From assembly GCF_937873765.1 (NCBI RefSeq), contig NZ_CALMZC010000001.1:1-64000 (forward strand): a stretch of 64,000 bases of DNA, read 5' to 3'. Position 1 is the stretch's first letter. Each line of letters starts with the position of its first letter. The notes under the pieces were generated by a model. The model was not told the DNA's origin. It saw only the letters and a list, made by a program, of their open reading frames with translations, and made no database searches. The position numbers and the translations under genes are program-made. The stretch comes from an uncultured Thiothrix sp. Lineage in GTDB: Bacteria; Pseudomonadota; Gammaproteobacteria; Thiotrichales; Thiotrichaceae. Positions 54,846-64,000 of this stretch are shown piece after piece.

Positions 54846-57185
54846 ATGGCTGATAACCTTATGTTAACCGTATCTGAGCAAGTTCCAGTTGTGGCGAGTC
54901 CTACTATCCCTGTGATCATACCTGCGTCAGAGCTAATGTCTGCAGTGGGAGCTAAGAATTCTAATGCCTCTAGTCTGTTGACTTTGACACAAGTCTGGCA
55001 ACGTTTGTGGCGGCAGAAATGGTTATTTTTAACGACTTTATTCCTGGTTTTATTAGTCACTGCACTAATTACTTTGATGAAAAAACCAGAGTATCGCGCT
55101 ATTTCAACTATTCAAATTGAGAAACAAGGCGCTCAAGTGGTGGACTTTGGGAGTGTACGTCAAGTAGCACCTGATATGGGCGAAAATGATATGTTTTTTC
55201 GCACTCAATATGAGCAACTTAAAGGGCGGCAATTAGCTGAGCAAGTGATCAGTGAATTAGATTTAGATAGGCGCTTATTTGAAGTTAAAGACAAGCCAAC
55301 TCCTGTTGGGCAAGTTTTGCAAGACGCACAGAAGAGTCTAGTCGATATCAAAAAGCAGATTACTGATCTATTACCTGAAAGCATGTCTAGTGAAAAACAA
55401 ATCATATCTACTGTTAAGAGTGATAATATTGATCTATTTTTAAAAAATCTCTATGTTGAACCTATCGAAAAAGCTCATTTAGTTAAAGTCTATTATGAAA
55501 GCACCGATCCAGTTATTTCTGCAGAAATTATCAATAAACTCATTGAGTTATATATTAAGAACTCTATCAGTAACAGCAGCCAAACCGATATTTATGCACA
55601 AGCTTTCTTAGATCGGGAATTGGAAAAGGCTCGAGAACGCTTGACTAATAGTGAAAATGAAATGGTGAGCTATGCACGAGATAATCAGATTCTCGAAGTC
55701 AATAACAGCCAAGCCACCCAAGAACAAAAATTGAATGAATTGAATACAGCATTGGCTACGGCTGAACGTCGGCGGATTGAAGCAGAAAGCCAGTTAGGTC
55801 AAGCACGCAAGCATGGTAATGTTGTGGGAGTTTTGACTAATCCTGTAGTGGAATCCTTAAAGCGTCAATTGGTGGATTTGGAAGGTCAGTATCAGAATCA
55901 GTCTAAGGTCTTCAAACCGGCTTATCCAGAAATGCAGCAATTAGCAGAGCAAATTCAGACAGTTAAAAGTAAGTTGGCGACTGAAATCGCTAATTTAAAA
56001 CAATCCTTAGAAGCAGAGTTTACCGCCTCTAAGCGCTTAGAGGGGCAAATTCGTGGTGAGCTTTCTAGTTATAAAGGGGAACTAGTGAACTTGCGGGATC
56101 GCAGTGTCGAATACAATGCGCTCAAACGTGAAGTAGAAACTAGCCGTAAGTTATATGATGATTTGTTAAAGCGGGTGAATGAGGTCAATGTAGCTTCAGG
56201 TGCCAATAAGGTCACTAATATTCGAATTGTTGATGCGGCTAAACCTCCTGCAGAGCCGTTTCGCCCAAATAAAGCGATTAATCTGTTAGTAGGTTTAATT
56301 ACAGGTTTAATTTTGGCGGCAGCTTTAGCTTTACTGCGCGAAACTTTACGCCGTTCTTTGACTTCAGGTGATGAATTACAATCAGTCAGTGGACTACCGG
56401 TGTTAGGTACAATTCCTCATGTACGCCGTATGAATGAACAAGATCTAGCGATGGTGACTCTACGTGATCCCAACTCACCGGTAGCAGAGGCCTATCGAAT
56501 TGCTGCTACCAATATTCGTTTTGCTTTACAAGCTGGAAAATCGAGTGTGATTCTGCTGACTAGTGTTAATCCATCAGAGGGTAAATCGACATCCTCAGTA
56601 AATCTAGCCTTAAGTCATGCGCAAATGGGGGCGAAAGTTTTATTAATTGATGCGGATTTGCGTCGCCCTACGCTGCACACCAAAATGGGTGTGAGTAATG
56701 CGCGTGGTTTGAGTGATTATGTGGACGGTCGTGCTGAATTAGCTCAAGTTACTCAACAAGTACCACAGATGAAAAATGCCTATGTCATTACCTCAGGGCC
56801 TTTTTGGGTTGATCCAAGTAGTATTTTGGCGAGTGCTAAAATGCATCAGTTGTTAGAAATGGCGAGGAGGCATTTTGATGTGACCATTATTGATGCACCT
56901 CCCGTGATGGGATTTGCGGATGCGTTGATGTTAGCTGCGCAAGCCGATAATACTTTACTGGTGACTGATGAGAAAAATATGGATCGCAAGCTAGTGCTCA
57001 ATGCTATCCAACAATTGCAACGAGTTAAACCTGCGATTGGTGGTTTCTTAGTGGTGAATGCTAAGCATGGAATTACCGATAAACGCTATTATGACCGCTA
57101 TAATCGTGGATTAGCCAGAAAAGCCAGTAATTATGAGAATCCAGAAACCAGTGGTTTGAATTTAGCCCGAGATAAGGCTGCCTAA
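54846..57185 (+). CDS. Wzc-type polysaccharide tyrosine autokinase
   Basis: The 779-residue inner-membrane protein has a first transmembrane helix (about residues 60-80), a Wzz-like periplasmic region, a long coiled coil and a GNVR-type segment. A second helix lies near residue 480. The BY-kinase domain has Walker A with Gly579-Lys580-Ser-Thr, Walker A' VLLIDADLRRPTLH and DVTIIDAPPVMGFAD. A Tyr-rich tail (KRYYDRYNRG, NYEN) is the autophosphorylation site. It controls chain length and export. No Wza partner lies in the window. ATG 54846. Confidence 0.93.
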   Translation: MADNLMLTVSEQVPVVASPTIPVIIPASELMSAVGAKNSNASSLLTLTQVWQRLWRQKWLFLTTLFLVLLVTALITLMKKPEYRAISTIQIEKQGAQVVDFGSVRQVAPDMGENDMFFRTQYEQLKGRQLAEQVISELDLDRRLFEVKDKPTPVGQVLQDAQKSLVDIKKQITDLLPESMSSEKQIISTVKSDNIDLFLKNLYVEPIEKAHLVKVYYESTDPVISAEIINKLIELYIKNSISNSSQTDIYAQAFLDRELEKARERLTNSENEMVSYARDNQILEVNNSQATQEQKLNELNTALATAERRRIEAESQLGQARKHGNVVGVLTNPVVESLKRQLVDLEGQYQNQSKVFKPAYPEMQQLAEQIQTVKSKLATEIANLKQSLEAEFTASKRLEGQIRGELSSYKGELVNLRDRSVEYNALKREVETSRKLYDDLLKRVNEVNVASGANKVTNIRIVDAAKPPAEPFRPNKAINLLVGLITGLILAAALALLRETLRRSLTSGDELQSVSGLPVLGTIPHVRRMNEQDLAMVTLRDPNSPVAEAYRIAATNIRFALQAGKSSVILLTSVNPSEGKSTSSVNLALSHAQMGAKVLLIDADLRRPTLHTKMGVSNARGLSDYVDGRAELAQVTQQVPQMKNAYVITSGPFWVDPSSILASAKMHQLLEMARRHFDVTIIDAPPVMGFADALMLAAQADNTLLVTDEKNMDRKLVLNAIQQLQRVKPAIGGFLVVNAKHGITDKRYYDRYNRGLARKASNYENPETSGLNLARDKAA

Positions 57186-57198
57186 AACTTTGGAGGTA

Positions 57199-57227
57199 AC
57201 ACCCCTAACCTAGAGAATTAGGGGTGT
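57199..57227. terminator. Bidirectional hairpin between autokinase and gltD
   Basis: A 10-bp stem (ACACCCCTAA / TTAGGGGTGT) with a 9-nt loop lies between two convergent genes. There is no strong T-run on either side, so it is a probable bidirectional terminator. Confidence 0.65.
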
Positions 57228-57241
57228 AAGTAAAAATAAAC

Positions 57242-58732
57242 CTAAGGTAAGGTTGTTTCACCCATTAAGAAACGATCACATTCCCGAGCAGCTTGACGGC
57301 CTTCATTGATTGCCCAAACCACTAAACTTTGCCCACGACGCATATCACCTGCAGCAAAAATACCGGGAAGAGTGGTCGCATATTTGCCGTATTCAGCTTT
57401 CACATTACCGCGTGGATCGGTTTCTACTTGGCTGCTGTTAATCAAGGCTTTTTCGGGGCCAGTGAAGCCCATAGCTAACAGGATCAAATCAGCCGGCAGT
57501 ATACGTTCAGTACCAGCAATTTCGACCAAATTCATCCGACCATCAGCCGTTTTTTCCCATTGCACACCAACGGTATGAATTTCCTGAACCTTGCCTTCAG
57601 CATTGCCTACAAATTTTTTAGTCGATACTAAATATTGACGGGGATCAGCACCAAATACCGCCGCTGCTTCCTCTTGGCCATAATCGATTCTGAAAATCAA
57701 AGGCCACTCTGGCCAAGGATTAGTTGGAGCGCGTTGATCAGGCGCACGCGGCATAATTTCTAACTGAGTGACCGATTTGCAGCCGTGACGCAGCGAAGTA
57801 CCTACACAGTCAGTGCCGGTATCACCGCCACCAATCACGATCACATGCTTATCTTTAGCCGAGATGTAGTTGCCATCTGCATGTTTGGAATCTAACAAGC
57901 TTTTAGTATTCGCTGTTAAAAACTCCATTGCATAATGAACACCTGCTAGCTCGCGACCAGGCACTGGTAAATCCCGTGCTTGAGTCGCTCCAGCGCATAA
58001 GATTACTGCATCGAAGTCCTTACGTAGCTCAGTTACCGAAATATCTTTGCCAACATGCACACCGGTGACAAATTGAATGCCTTCAGCCGCCATTAAATCA
58101 ACACGACGCTGCACAACTTCTGTTTTGTCCAACTTCATATTAGGAATGCCATACATGAGCAAACCACCGATACGATCTGCGCGCTCATAAACAGTCACCT
58201 CATGACCCACTTTATTCAGTTGATCGGCACAAGCTAAACCGGCAGGGCCTGAGCCAATCACTGCCACTTTTTTACCAGTACGAACTTCAGGTGGTTCAGG
58301 ACAAACCCAGCCTTCAGCGAAGGCTTTATCGATAATACTGACTTCATTCAGCTTAATCGTTACAGGGTTTTCATTTAAGCCTAAAGTACAAGCACCTTCG
58401 CAAGGAGCAGGGCAAACGCGGCCGGTAAACTCAGGGAAGTTATTGGTCATCCGTAGACGCTCATAAGCTTCGCGCCATAGACCTCGATAAATCATATCGT
58501 TCCATTCTGGAATCAGGTTATTCACAGGGCAGCCACTCGCACCACCCGGTAATACTTTTCCAGTTTGACAGAACGGAATGCCACACTCCATGCAGCGTGC
58601 ACCCTGACGTTGACTTTCTGCTTCACTATGGAAATGGAGATGAAACTCACCCCAGTCCTTGATGCGCTCTAAAGGCGAACGATCGGCTGGCAGTTCGCGC
58701 TCATATTCGATAAATCCAGTTGGTTTACCCAT
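57242..58732 (-). CDS. gltD: Glutamate synthase small subunit
   Basis: The 496-residue product has an N-terminal Fe-S binding region ([22 protein letters not shown]), FAD site [17 protein letters not shown] with [16 protein letters not shown], and NADPH site [13 protein letters not shown]. It passes electrons from NADPH to GltB for glutamate formation. It lies 20 bp after gltB, with GGGAGA upstream of its ATG. Confidence 0.97.
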   Translation of the reverse strand: MGKPTGFIEYERELPADRSPLERIKDWGEFHLHFHSEAESQRQGARCMECGIPFCQTGKVLPGGASGCPVNNLIPEWNDMIYRGLWREAYERLRMTNNFPEFTGRVCPAPCEGACTLGLNENPVTIKLNEVSIIDKAFAEGWVCPEPPEVRTGKKVAVIGSGPAGLACADQLNKVGHEVTVYERADRIGGLLMYGIPNMKLDKTEVVQRRVDLMAAEGIQFVTGVHVGKDISVTELRKDFDAVILCAGATQARDLPVPGRELAGVHYAMEFLTANTKSLLDSKHADGNYISAKDKHVIVIGGGDTGTDCVGTSLRHGCKSVTQLEIMPRAPDQRAPTNPWPEWPLIFRIDYGQEEAAAVFGADPRQYLVSTKKFVGNAEGKVQEIHTVGVQWEKTADGRMNLVEIAGTERILPADLILLAMGFTGPEKALINSSQVETDPRGNVKAEYGKYATTLPGIFAAGDMRRGQSLVVWAINEGRQAARECDRFLMGETTLP

Positions 58733-58752
58733 TCTTTTTGCAATCTCCCTGC

Positions 58753-61700
58753 TTAGTTGCCGCTGGCACGAGTAACATCTTCATTGTTCGCTTTAAAGGC
58801 CGCCATTAAAGCTTCCTCGCCAGTCATACCTTGCGCTTCAAATTTTTTCACTGTCTCTAAAACACGTTTGTAGTCATGGGGCATCACGCGCACAAAGTGC
58901 TGAATGCTTTGCTGCCAATTTGACAGCAGCGCTTTAGCCCGTGGGCTATCGGTATGCAGAATATGCTTTTCAAGCATGCCTTTGACATGATCAAGGTCTT
59001 CAGCTTCAGTTAAAGGCTCGTAGTTGACCATTTCACGATTACCGCTAATGGCTAAGATACCTTTTGGATCATAAACATAAGCGACTCCCCCCGACATACC
59101 TGCAGCGAAGTTGCGGCCAACGTCACCCAGCACAATCACTCGACCACCCGTCATGTATTCACAGCCATGATCACCAGTGCCTTCAACAATGACATTTACC
59201 CCTGAGTTACGCACGCAGAAACGCTCACCGGCAATCCCACGGATATAAGCTTCACCGCTAGTTGCACCAAAGAAGGCGACGTTACCGATCAGGATATTTT
59301 CTTCAGCGACATAGCGGGCTTGTTTCGGTGGGTAAACAATAATTTTCCCGCCTGATAAACCTTTGCCGATATAGTCGTTCGAATCACCTTCAAGCTCTAA
59401 AGTCATCCCGCGTGGTATGAAAGCACCAAAGCTTTGACCGGCTGAACCATAGAACTTCAACTGAATAGTGTCATCTGGCAGGCCTGCTGCACCATAGCGT
59501 TTGGTGATTTCATTCCCAGTAATCGTACCCACCACGCGGTCGATATTTTTCACTTGGAGCTCCGCTTTGACGGGTGTGCCATACTCGATGGCAGGTTGGC
59601 AGGTCTCAAGAAGAGTACGTATATCCATTGACTGGGCGATGCCATGATCTTGTGCACGATTGCACCGCACACCATCACATTCTTCTAGCTCAGGTTGATA
59701 GAGCAGGGCAGTTAAATCTACTTTACCTGCTTTCCAATGATCAATTGGCTTAGCATATAAGCGGTCAACGCGACCGATCATTTCATCAATGGTACGGAAG
59801 CCTAGTTTGGCCATATATTCGCGCATATCTTCAGCAATGAAATGCAGTAGATTGATCACGTATTGTGGATCGCCACTGTATTTTTTGCGCAATTCTGGAT
59901 TTTGGGTGGCAATACCGACGGGGCAAGTGTCTAAATGGCAGACACGCATCATCACGCAGCCTAAAGCGACTAAAGGTAGGGTGGCAAAACCATATTCTTC
60001 AGCACCTAATAAAGCGGCGACGACGACATCACGCCCCGTCATGAGCTTACCGTCAGTCTCAACCCGCACTCGGCTACGTAAATTATTCAGCAGCAGCGTT
60101 TGATGGGTTTCTGCCAAGCCTAATTCCCAAGGTAAACCTGCATGTTGCAAACTAGTCTTGGGCGAAGCACCCGTGCCACCATCATAACCGGAGACTAAAA
60201 CAACATCCGCTTTACCTTTAACCACACCCGCAGCAATTGTACCGACACCTGAACCAGAAACCAGTTTGACGTTAATCCGTGCTGCTCGATTCGCATTTTT
60301 CAGGTCATGAATCAGTTGCGCCAAGTCTTCAATCGAGTAAATATCATGATGCGGTGGAGGCGAAATCAAACCGACCCCCGGAGTGGTGCCCCGATTCTTC
60401 GCAATGTAAGGATAAACCTTTTTACCCGGCAACTGCCCTCCTTCACCAGGTTTTGCACCTTGGGCTAACTTGATTTGCAGCTCTTGCGCATTAGTCAAGT
60501 AATGGCTGTTAACCCCAAAGCGACCAGAGGCAGCTTGCTTAATCGCACTGCAACGTGAATCACCATTCGGCTCTGGAATATAGCGTGCTGGATCTTCACC
60601 ACCTTCGCCGGAGTTGGATTTGCCACCAATCCGATTCATCGCAATCGCTAAAGCTTCATGGGCTTCAGGACTAATCGAACCTAAAGACATTGCACCGGTT
60701 TTAAACCGTTTAACGATCTCAGAAGCTGGCTCAACTTCACTCAAGGGAATCGCTTGATCAGCATAATGAAAGTCCAGCAAATTACGCAGATTAAAGCGCA
60801 CTTCGGGATCATTATTTAGCAGCTCGGTGTATTGTTTAAACAATTGATAGTCATTAGTCCGCACGGCTTTTTGTGCCATATAAATAGTTTGCGGATTGTA
60901 CTGATGCTCATCTTCGCCACTACGCCATTGGAACACGCCACCTGAGTTCAGGGTTCGCAAACCACTGTCATGCTGTCCATAAGCATGCTTGTGACGCATT
61001 AAGGTTTCTTTAGCGATGGTATCGAGGTCAATCCCACCGATACGCGAAGCAGTCGCAGTGAAGTAGCGATCTATAACGCTTTTATGAATCCCTAGAGCCT
61101 CGAAGATCTGTGCACCACGATAAGACTGGACAGTCGAAATACCAATTTTTGACATGACTTTAATCACGCCCTTGGTCGCTGCTTTAATATATTTCGCGAT
61201 GGCTTTATCGTGCGAGGTCCCTTTCATGATACCTTCGCGTAGCAGGTCATCAATGGACTCAAAGGCTGTGTAAGGGTTAATTGCTTGTGCGCCATACCCT
61301 AATAAGGCAGCAAAATGATGGACTTCGCGTGGCTCACCGGATTCGAGAATCAAACTGACACGAGTACGTTTACCATCACGAATCAAATGATGATGCAGAC
61401 CAGCAACCGCTAATAAGGACGGGATCGGTGCAAAGTCTTTATCCACGCCACGGTCTGATAGGATTAATAAATTAGCACCATTATCGACGGCATTATCCGC
61501 AGCAGCAAATAATTCGTCTAAGGCTCTTTCTAAAGCACCTGGTGTGTTGTCTGCTTTAAACAGAATTGGCAAAGTCACTGACTTAAAGCCAGCTTTTTGC
61601 ACATATTTCAGCTTAGCTAATTCATCGTTATGCAATACAGGTGATTGCAATAGAATATGATGGCAACTTGCTTCAGTAGGATTCGTGATATCACCTTCTG

Positions 61701-63345
61701 AACCTAAGGTGGTCAGAGCTGAAGTGACGATCTCTTCGCGAATCGCATCCAAAGGTGGGTTGGTGACTTGCGCAAATAACTGTTTGAAATAGTTAAACAG
61801 CGGCTGCGGTTTATCTGATAATACCGCTAACGGCGAGTCACAGCCCATTGCACCTAAAGGATCAATACCCTCAACGGCCATCGGTACGATGACTTTACGC
61901 ACGTCTTCATAGGTGTAGCCGAAAGCTTTTTGACGCTGAATCAAGGTGTCATGATCTGGCAGTGGTGCTTCAGGAGCGACTGGCAGATCTTCTAGTTTAG
62001 TCAGATGCTTATCGAGCCAAGCTTGATAAGGCTTAGCAGCAGCCATTTCGGCTTTGATTTCTTCATCAGAAACGATACGACCCGCAGCCGTATCGACTAA
62101 TAACATACGCCCGGGTTTTAGACGTTGCTTAGAAATGACTTTTTCAATCGGTAGATCGTCTAATACCCCCACTTCTGAGGCGAGAATGATTAAATCATCA
62201 TCGGTCAGATAATAACGGGAAGGACGCAGACCATTTCGGTCTAAGGTCGCCCCTACCAAAGTACCATCCGTAAAACCTAAGGCAGCGGGGCCATCCCAAG
62301 GCTCCATCAAGCAACTGTGGTATTCATAGAACGCACGCTTTTCAGGACTCATGCTTTCATGATTCGCCCAAGGCTCAGGAACCATCATCATCATCGCATG
62401 CGGCAGGGAGTAACCTGAGAGATATAAAAACTCTAAAGTATTATCCATGCGTGCCGAGTCGCTACCATCTGGACGCACAATCGGGGTGAGATTCTTTATA
62501 TCAGTCTTAAAGACTTCGGTTTTAATCATCGCTTCACGTGCATTCATCCAATTTTGATTGCCGCGCATAGTGTTGATTTCACCATTGTGAATCATATAGC
62601 GGTTGGGATGAGCACGTTCCCAGCTCGGGAAAGTATTGGTAGAGAAGCGTGAGTGCACCAACGCAATCGCTGACTCCATATCCGGGTCATTTAAGTCCGG
62701 ATAGTATTGCGCAACCTGCTCAGTGGTGAGCATGCCTTTATAAATAATGGTACGCGCGGACAGGCTGGCAAAATAAATGTAGCCCGGCTCTTTACGATAG
62801 AGTAAATCACCGCTGGTACGCTTACGAATGACATAGAGTTTGCGTTCGAAGTCGATACCCGGTTCCACATCCGTAGAGCGGCCAATGAAAACCATCTTCA
62901 TGGCTGGCATACTACGCAAGGCGGATTTACCAATCGGGGCTGGATTCACCGGAATATCGCGCCACCCTAATAAGGTCTGACCTTCCGCTTTAATCATTTT
63001 ATCTGTGGTGGCAATGGCATCAGCACGTGCCGCTTCATCTTGCGGCAGATAAACAAAGCCAACCGCATAATCACCGACTGCAGGCAGGGTAATTCCTAAT
63101 TTAGCGCATTCCTTCACCATGAACTTGTGTGGAATTTGCAGCATAATACCCGCGCCGTCGCCGGTATTTTCTTCGCAACCACAGGCCCCACGATGTTCCA
63201 TATGCGTTAATACTTTTAGCGCTTGCTGAACGATCTTGGCAGATTTAACGCCTTTTAAGTGAGCAACAAAGCCCATGCCACAGGCATCATGTTCGTTGGC
63301 AGGGTCATACAGACCCTGCGCCGGGGGGAGTTCAGTGTATTTCAT
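58753..63345 (-). CDS. gltB: Glutamate synthase large subunit
   Basis: The 1530-residue product has glutaminase nucleophile Cys22 in [14 protein letters not shown], which implies removal of a 21-residue leader. A central domain, an FMN-binding domain with [15 protein letters not shown] and [18 protein letters not shown], an Fe-S motif [15 protein letters not shown] and a GXGXG-type C-terminal beta-helix follow. It makes two glutamates from glutamine and 2-oxoglutarate. Start 63345 has GAAGG upstream. It is co-transcribed with gltD. Confidence 0.97.
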   Translation of the reverse strand: MKYTELPPAQGLYDPANEHDACGMGFVAHLKGVKSAKIVQQALKVLTHMEHRGACGCEENTGDGAGIMLQIPHKFMVKECAKLGITLPAVGDYAVGFVYLPQDEAARADAIATTDKMIKAEGQTLLGWRDIPVNPAPIGKSALRSMPAMKMVFIGRSTDVEPGIDFERKLYVIRKRTSGDLLYRKEPGYIYFASLSARTIIYKGMLTTEQVAQYYPDLNDPDMESAIALVHSRFSTNTFPSWERAHPNRYMIHNGEINTMRGNQNWMNAREAMIKTEVFKTDIKNLTPIVRPDGSDSARMDNTLEFLYLSGYSLPHAMMMMVPEPWANHESMSPEKRAFYEYHSCLMEPWDGPAALGFTDGTLVGATLDRNGLRPSRYYLTDDDLIILASEVGVLDDLPIEKVISKQRLKPGRMLLVDTAAGRIVSDEEIKAEMAAAKPYQAWLDKHLTKLEDLPVAPEAPLPDHDTLIQRQKAFGYTYEDVRKVIVPMAVEGIDPLGAMGCDSPLAVLSDKPQPLFNYFKQLFAQVTNPPLDAIREEIVTSALTTLGSEGDITNPTEASCHHILLQSPVLHNDELAKLKYVQKAGFKSVTLPILFKADNTPGALERALDELFAAADNAVDNGANLLILSDRGVDKDFAPIPSLLAVAGLHHHLIRDGKRTRVSLILESGEPREVHHFAALLGYGAQAINPYTAFESIDDLLREGIMKGTSHDKAIAKYIKAATKGVIKVMSKIGISTVQSYRGAQIFEALGIHKSVIDRYFTATASRIGGIDLDTIAKETLMRHKHAYGQHDSGLRTLNSGGVFQWRSGEDEHQYNPQTIYMAQKAVRTNDYQLFKQYTELLNNDPEVRFNLRNLLDFHYADQAIPLSEVEPASEIVKRFKTGAMSLGSISPEAHEALAIAMNRIGGKSNSGEGGEDPARYIPEPNGDSRCSAIKQAASGRFGVNSHYLTNAQELQIKLAQGAKPGEGGQLPGKKVYPYIAKNRGTTPGVGLISPPPHHDIYSIEDLAQLIHDLKNANRAARINVKLVSGSGVGTIAAGVVKGKADVVLVSGYDGGTGASPKTSLQHAGLPWELGLAETHQTLLLNNLRSRVRVETDGKLMTGRDVVVAALLGAEEYGFATLPLVALGCVMMRVCHLDTCPVGIATQNPELRKKYSGDPQYVINLLHFIAEDMREYMAKLGFRTIDEMIGRVDRLYAKPIDHWKAGKVDLTALLYQPELEECDGVRCNRAQDHGIAQSMDIRTLLETCQPAIEYGTPVKAELQVKNIDRVVGTITGNEITKRYGAAGLPDDTIQLKFYGSAGQSFGAFIPRGMTLELEGDSNDYIGKGLSGGKIIVYPPKQARYVAEENILIGNVAFFGATSGEAYIRGIAGERFCVRNSGVNVIVEGTGDHGCEYMTGGRVIVLGDVGRNFAAGMSGGVAYVYDPKGILAISGNREMVNYEPLTEAEDLDHVKGMLEKHILHTDSPRAKALLSNWQQSIQHFVRVMPHDYKRVLETVKKFEAQGMTGEEALMAAFKANNEDVTRASGN

Positions 63346-63515
63346 CGGAACCTTCGGGCAACAAAAGGGGTACTATTATGGATAATTCACAGGGTATATG
63401 CCAGTATCCTGATATAATCATACTCAAGATAAAAGCGGCGACGCTTGATAATACAGGCAGTTACCACATTTTAATCGTATTAACCCACTCACGCAAAACC
63501 TTTTACGGCTGATCC

Positions 63516-64000
63516 ATGACCGGACGCATTCCCAAAGACTTTATTGATCAACTGCTGACCCGTATCAACATTGTTGATGTGATTCAAACACGCTTGCCTC
63601 TTAAAAAAGCAGGGCGTGAATATATGGCTTGCTGTCCCTTTCATGGGGAGAAAACTCCGTCATTTACAGTCAGCCCTACCAAGCAGTTTTATCATTGTTT
63701 TGGGTGCGGTGCACACGGTTCAGCCATCGGCTTTTTGATGGAATACGAGCATCTTGATTACACCGAAGCTATTGAGGCTTTGGCACGCATACTAGGCATT
63801 GAAGTCCCTAGGGAGCGCGATGCAAAATCTATGCCTTTAGCATCGAAGGCTAAGCTTGCTGATCTATATAGCTTATTGACTGAAGCGGCCAAATTGTATA
63901 CCCATTGCCTCACCCAAGCGCTAGAAGCACAAGCCTATTTGCAGCAACGCGGCCTAAGTATGGCCGTGGTGCAGCAATATAGCTTAGGTTTTTCACCGGA
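63516..64000 (+). CDS. dnaG: DNA primase, 5' part only
   Basis: The first 161 codons are present; the gene continues past the window end. The start MTGRIPKDFIDQLL is typical, followed by the CHC2 zinc finger (Cys-Cys-Pro-Phe-His, then CFGCGAHG) and SPTKQFYH. It makes RNA primers for replication. It is divergent from gltB, with 170 bp of intergenic DNA for both promoters; the usual rpsU neighbour is absent. Confidence 0.95.
   Translation, partial: MTGRIPKDFIDQLLTRINIVDVIQTRLPLKKAGREYMACCPFHGEKTPSFTVSPTKQFYHCFGCGAHGSAIGFLMEYEHLDYTEAIEALARILGIEVPRERDAKSMPLASKAKLADLYSLLTEAAKLYTHCLTQALEAQAYLQQRGLSMAVVQQYSLGFSP

Noticed and set aside
58753..63345. Open frames opposite gltB
   Set aside because: They are antisense shadows of a long, well-conserved gene and lack ribosome sites or recognisable products.
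1..64000. CRISPR array or cas genes
   Set aside because: No regularly spaced repeats and no Cas-like proteins were seen.

Overview
The window reads as a chromosomal segment of a gammaproteobacterium. Supporting signs are GltB/GltD, HolA, DnaG, a TIGR03862-type flavoprotein, a YheT-type hydrolase, a Pqi/Let-type MCE lipid-transport operon, and a TPP riboswitch in front of thiBP. Protein style and the moderate, slightly AT-leaning composition suggest a Thiotrichales-like bacterium (Thiothrix/Thiolinea type). That genus-level guess is inference only. Genes are tightly packed, with many ATGA stop/start overlaps and several TTG or GTG starts. Convergent genes often overlap at their 3' ends with no terminator between them. 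|| Layout. 1-2.2 kb: a secreted protein with one CXXCH haem-type motif. 2.2-7.6 kb: TPP riboswitch, thiB, thiP, a secreted beta-propeller protein and thiQ. 7.6-18.9 kb: housekeeping and metabolic genes (flavoprotein, YheT hydrolase, holA, GNAT, SulP transporter, short asparaginase-like protein, a large glycoside-hydrolase-like protein with a CBM9-like tail, aldo/keto reductase, nitronate monooxygenase). || 18.9-26.0 kb: a compact integrated element of about 7.06 kb inserted at the 3' end of tRNA-Arg(CCU). It is bounded by a perfect 20-bp direct repeat. It carries a tyrosine integrase, an orphan gene, an AlpA-like regulator, a Gp2/YagK-YfjJ-type protein with an HUH-like motif, a small HTH protein resembling phage small terminases, and, on the opposite strand, a one-polypeptide type IIG restriction-modification enzyme. 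No capsid, tail or conjugation genes are present, so it looks like a phage-satellite-like or mobilisable element with an anti-phage cargo. Related CCGGAAA boxes lie just inside both ends. This is the most interesting part of the window. || 26-41.4 kb: an MscS/MscK-type channel, an outer-membrane beta-barrel-like protein, a split pqiA with pqiB and pqiC, an FCD-type GntR regulator with a 12-bp palindrome upstream, a YbbA/YbbP-like ABC exporter, and a pair of proteins that look like degenerate c-di-GMP signalling components. || 41.4-57.2 kb: an exopolysaccharide locus with four GT4 glycosyltransferases, a GINT1_N-like protein, an O-antigen ligase/polymerase-type protein, a flippase, two FemAB/GNAT-like proteins, an asparagine-synthetase-type amidotransferase, an XrtA-type polysaccharide deacetylase and a Wzc-type tyrosine autokinase. 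Together these could build, modify, polymerise and control export of a surface polysaccharide. No Wza-type exporter, initiating phosphoglycosyltransferase or exosortase lies in the window. 57.2-63.3 kb: gltB-gltD (glutamate synthase). 63.5 kb to the end: the 5' part of dnaG.
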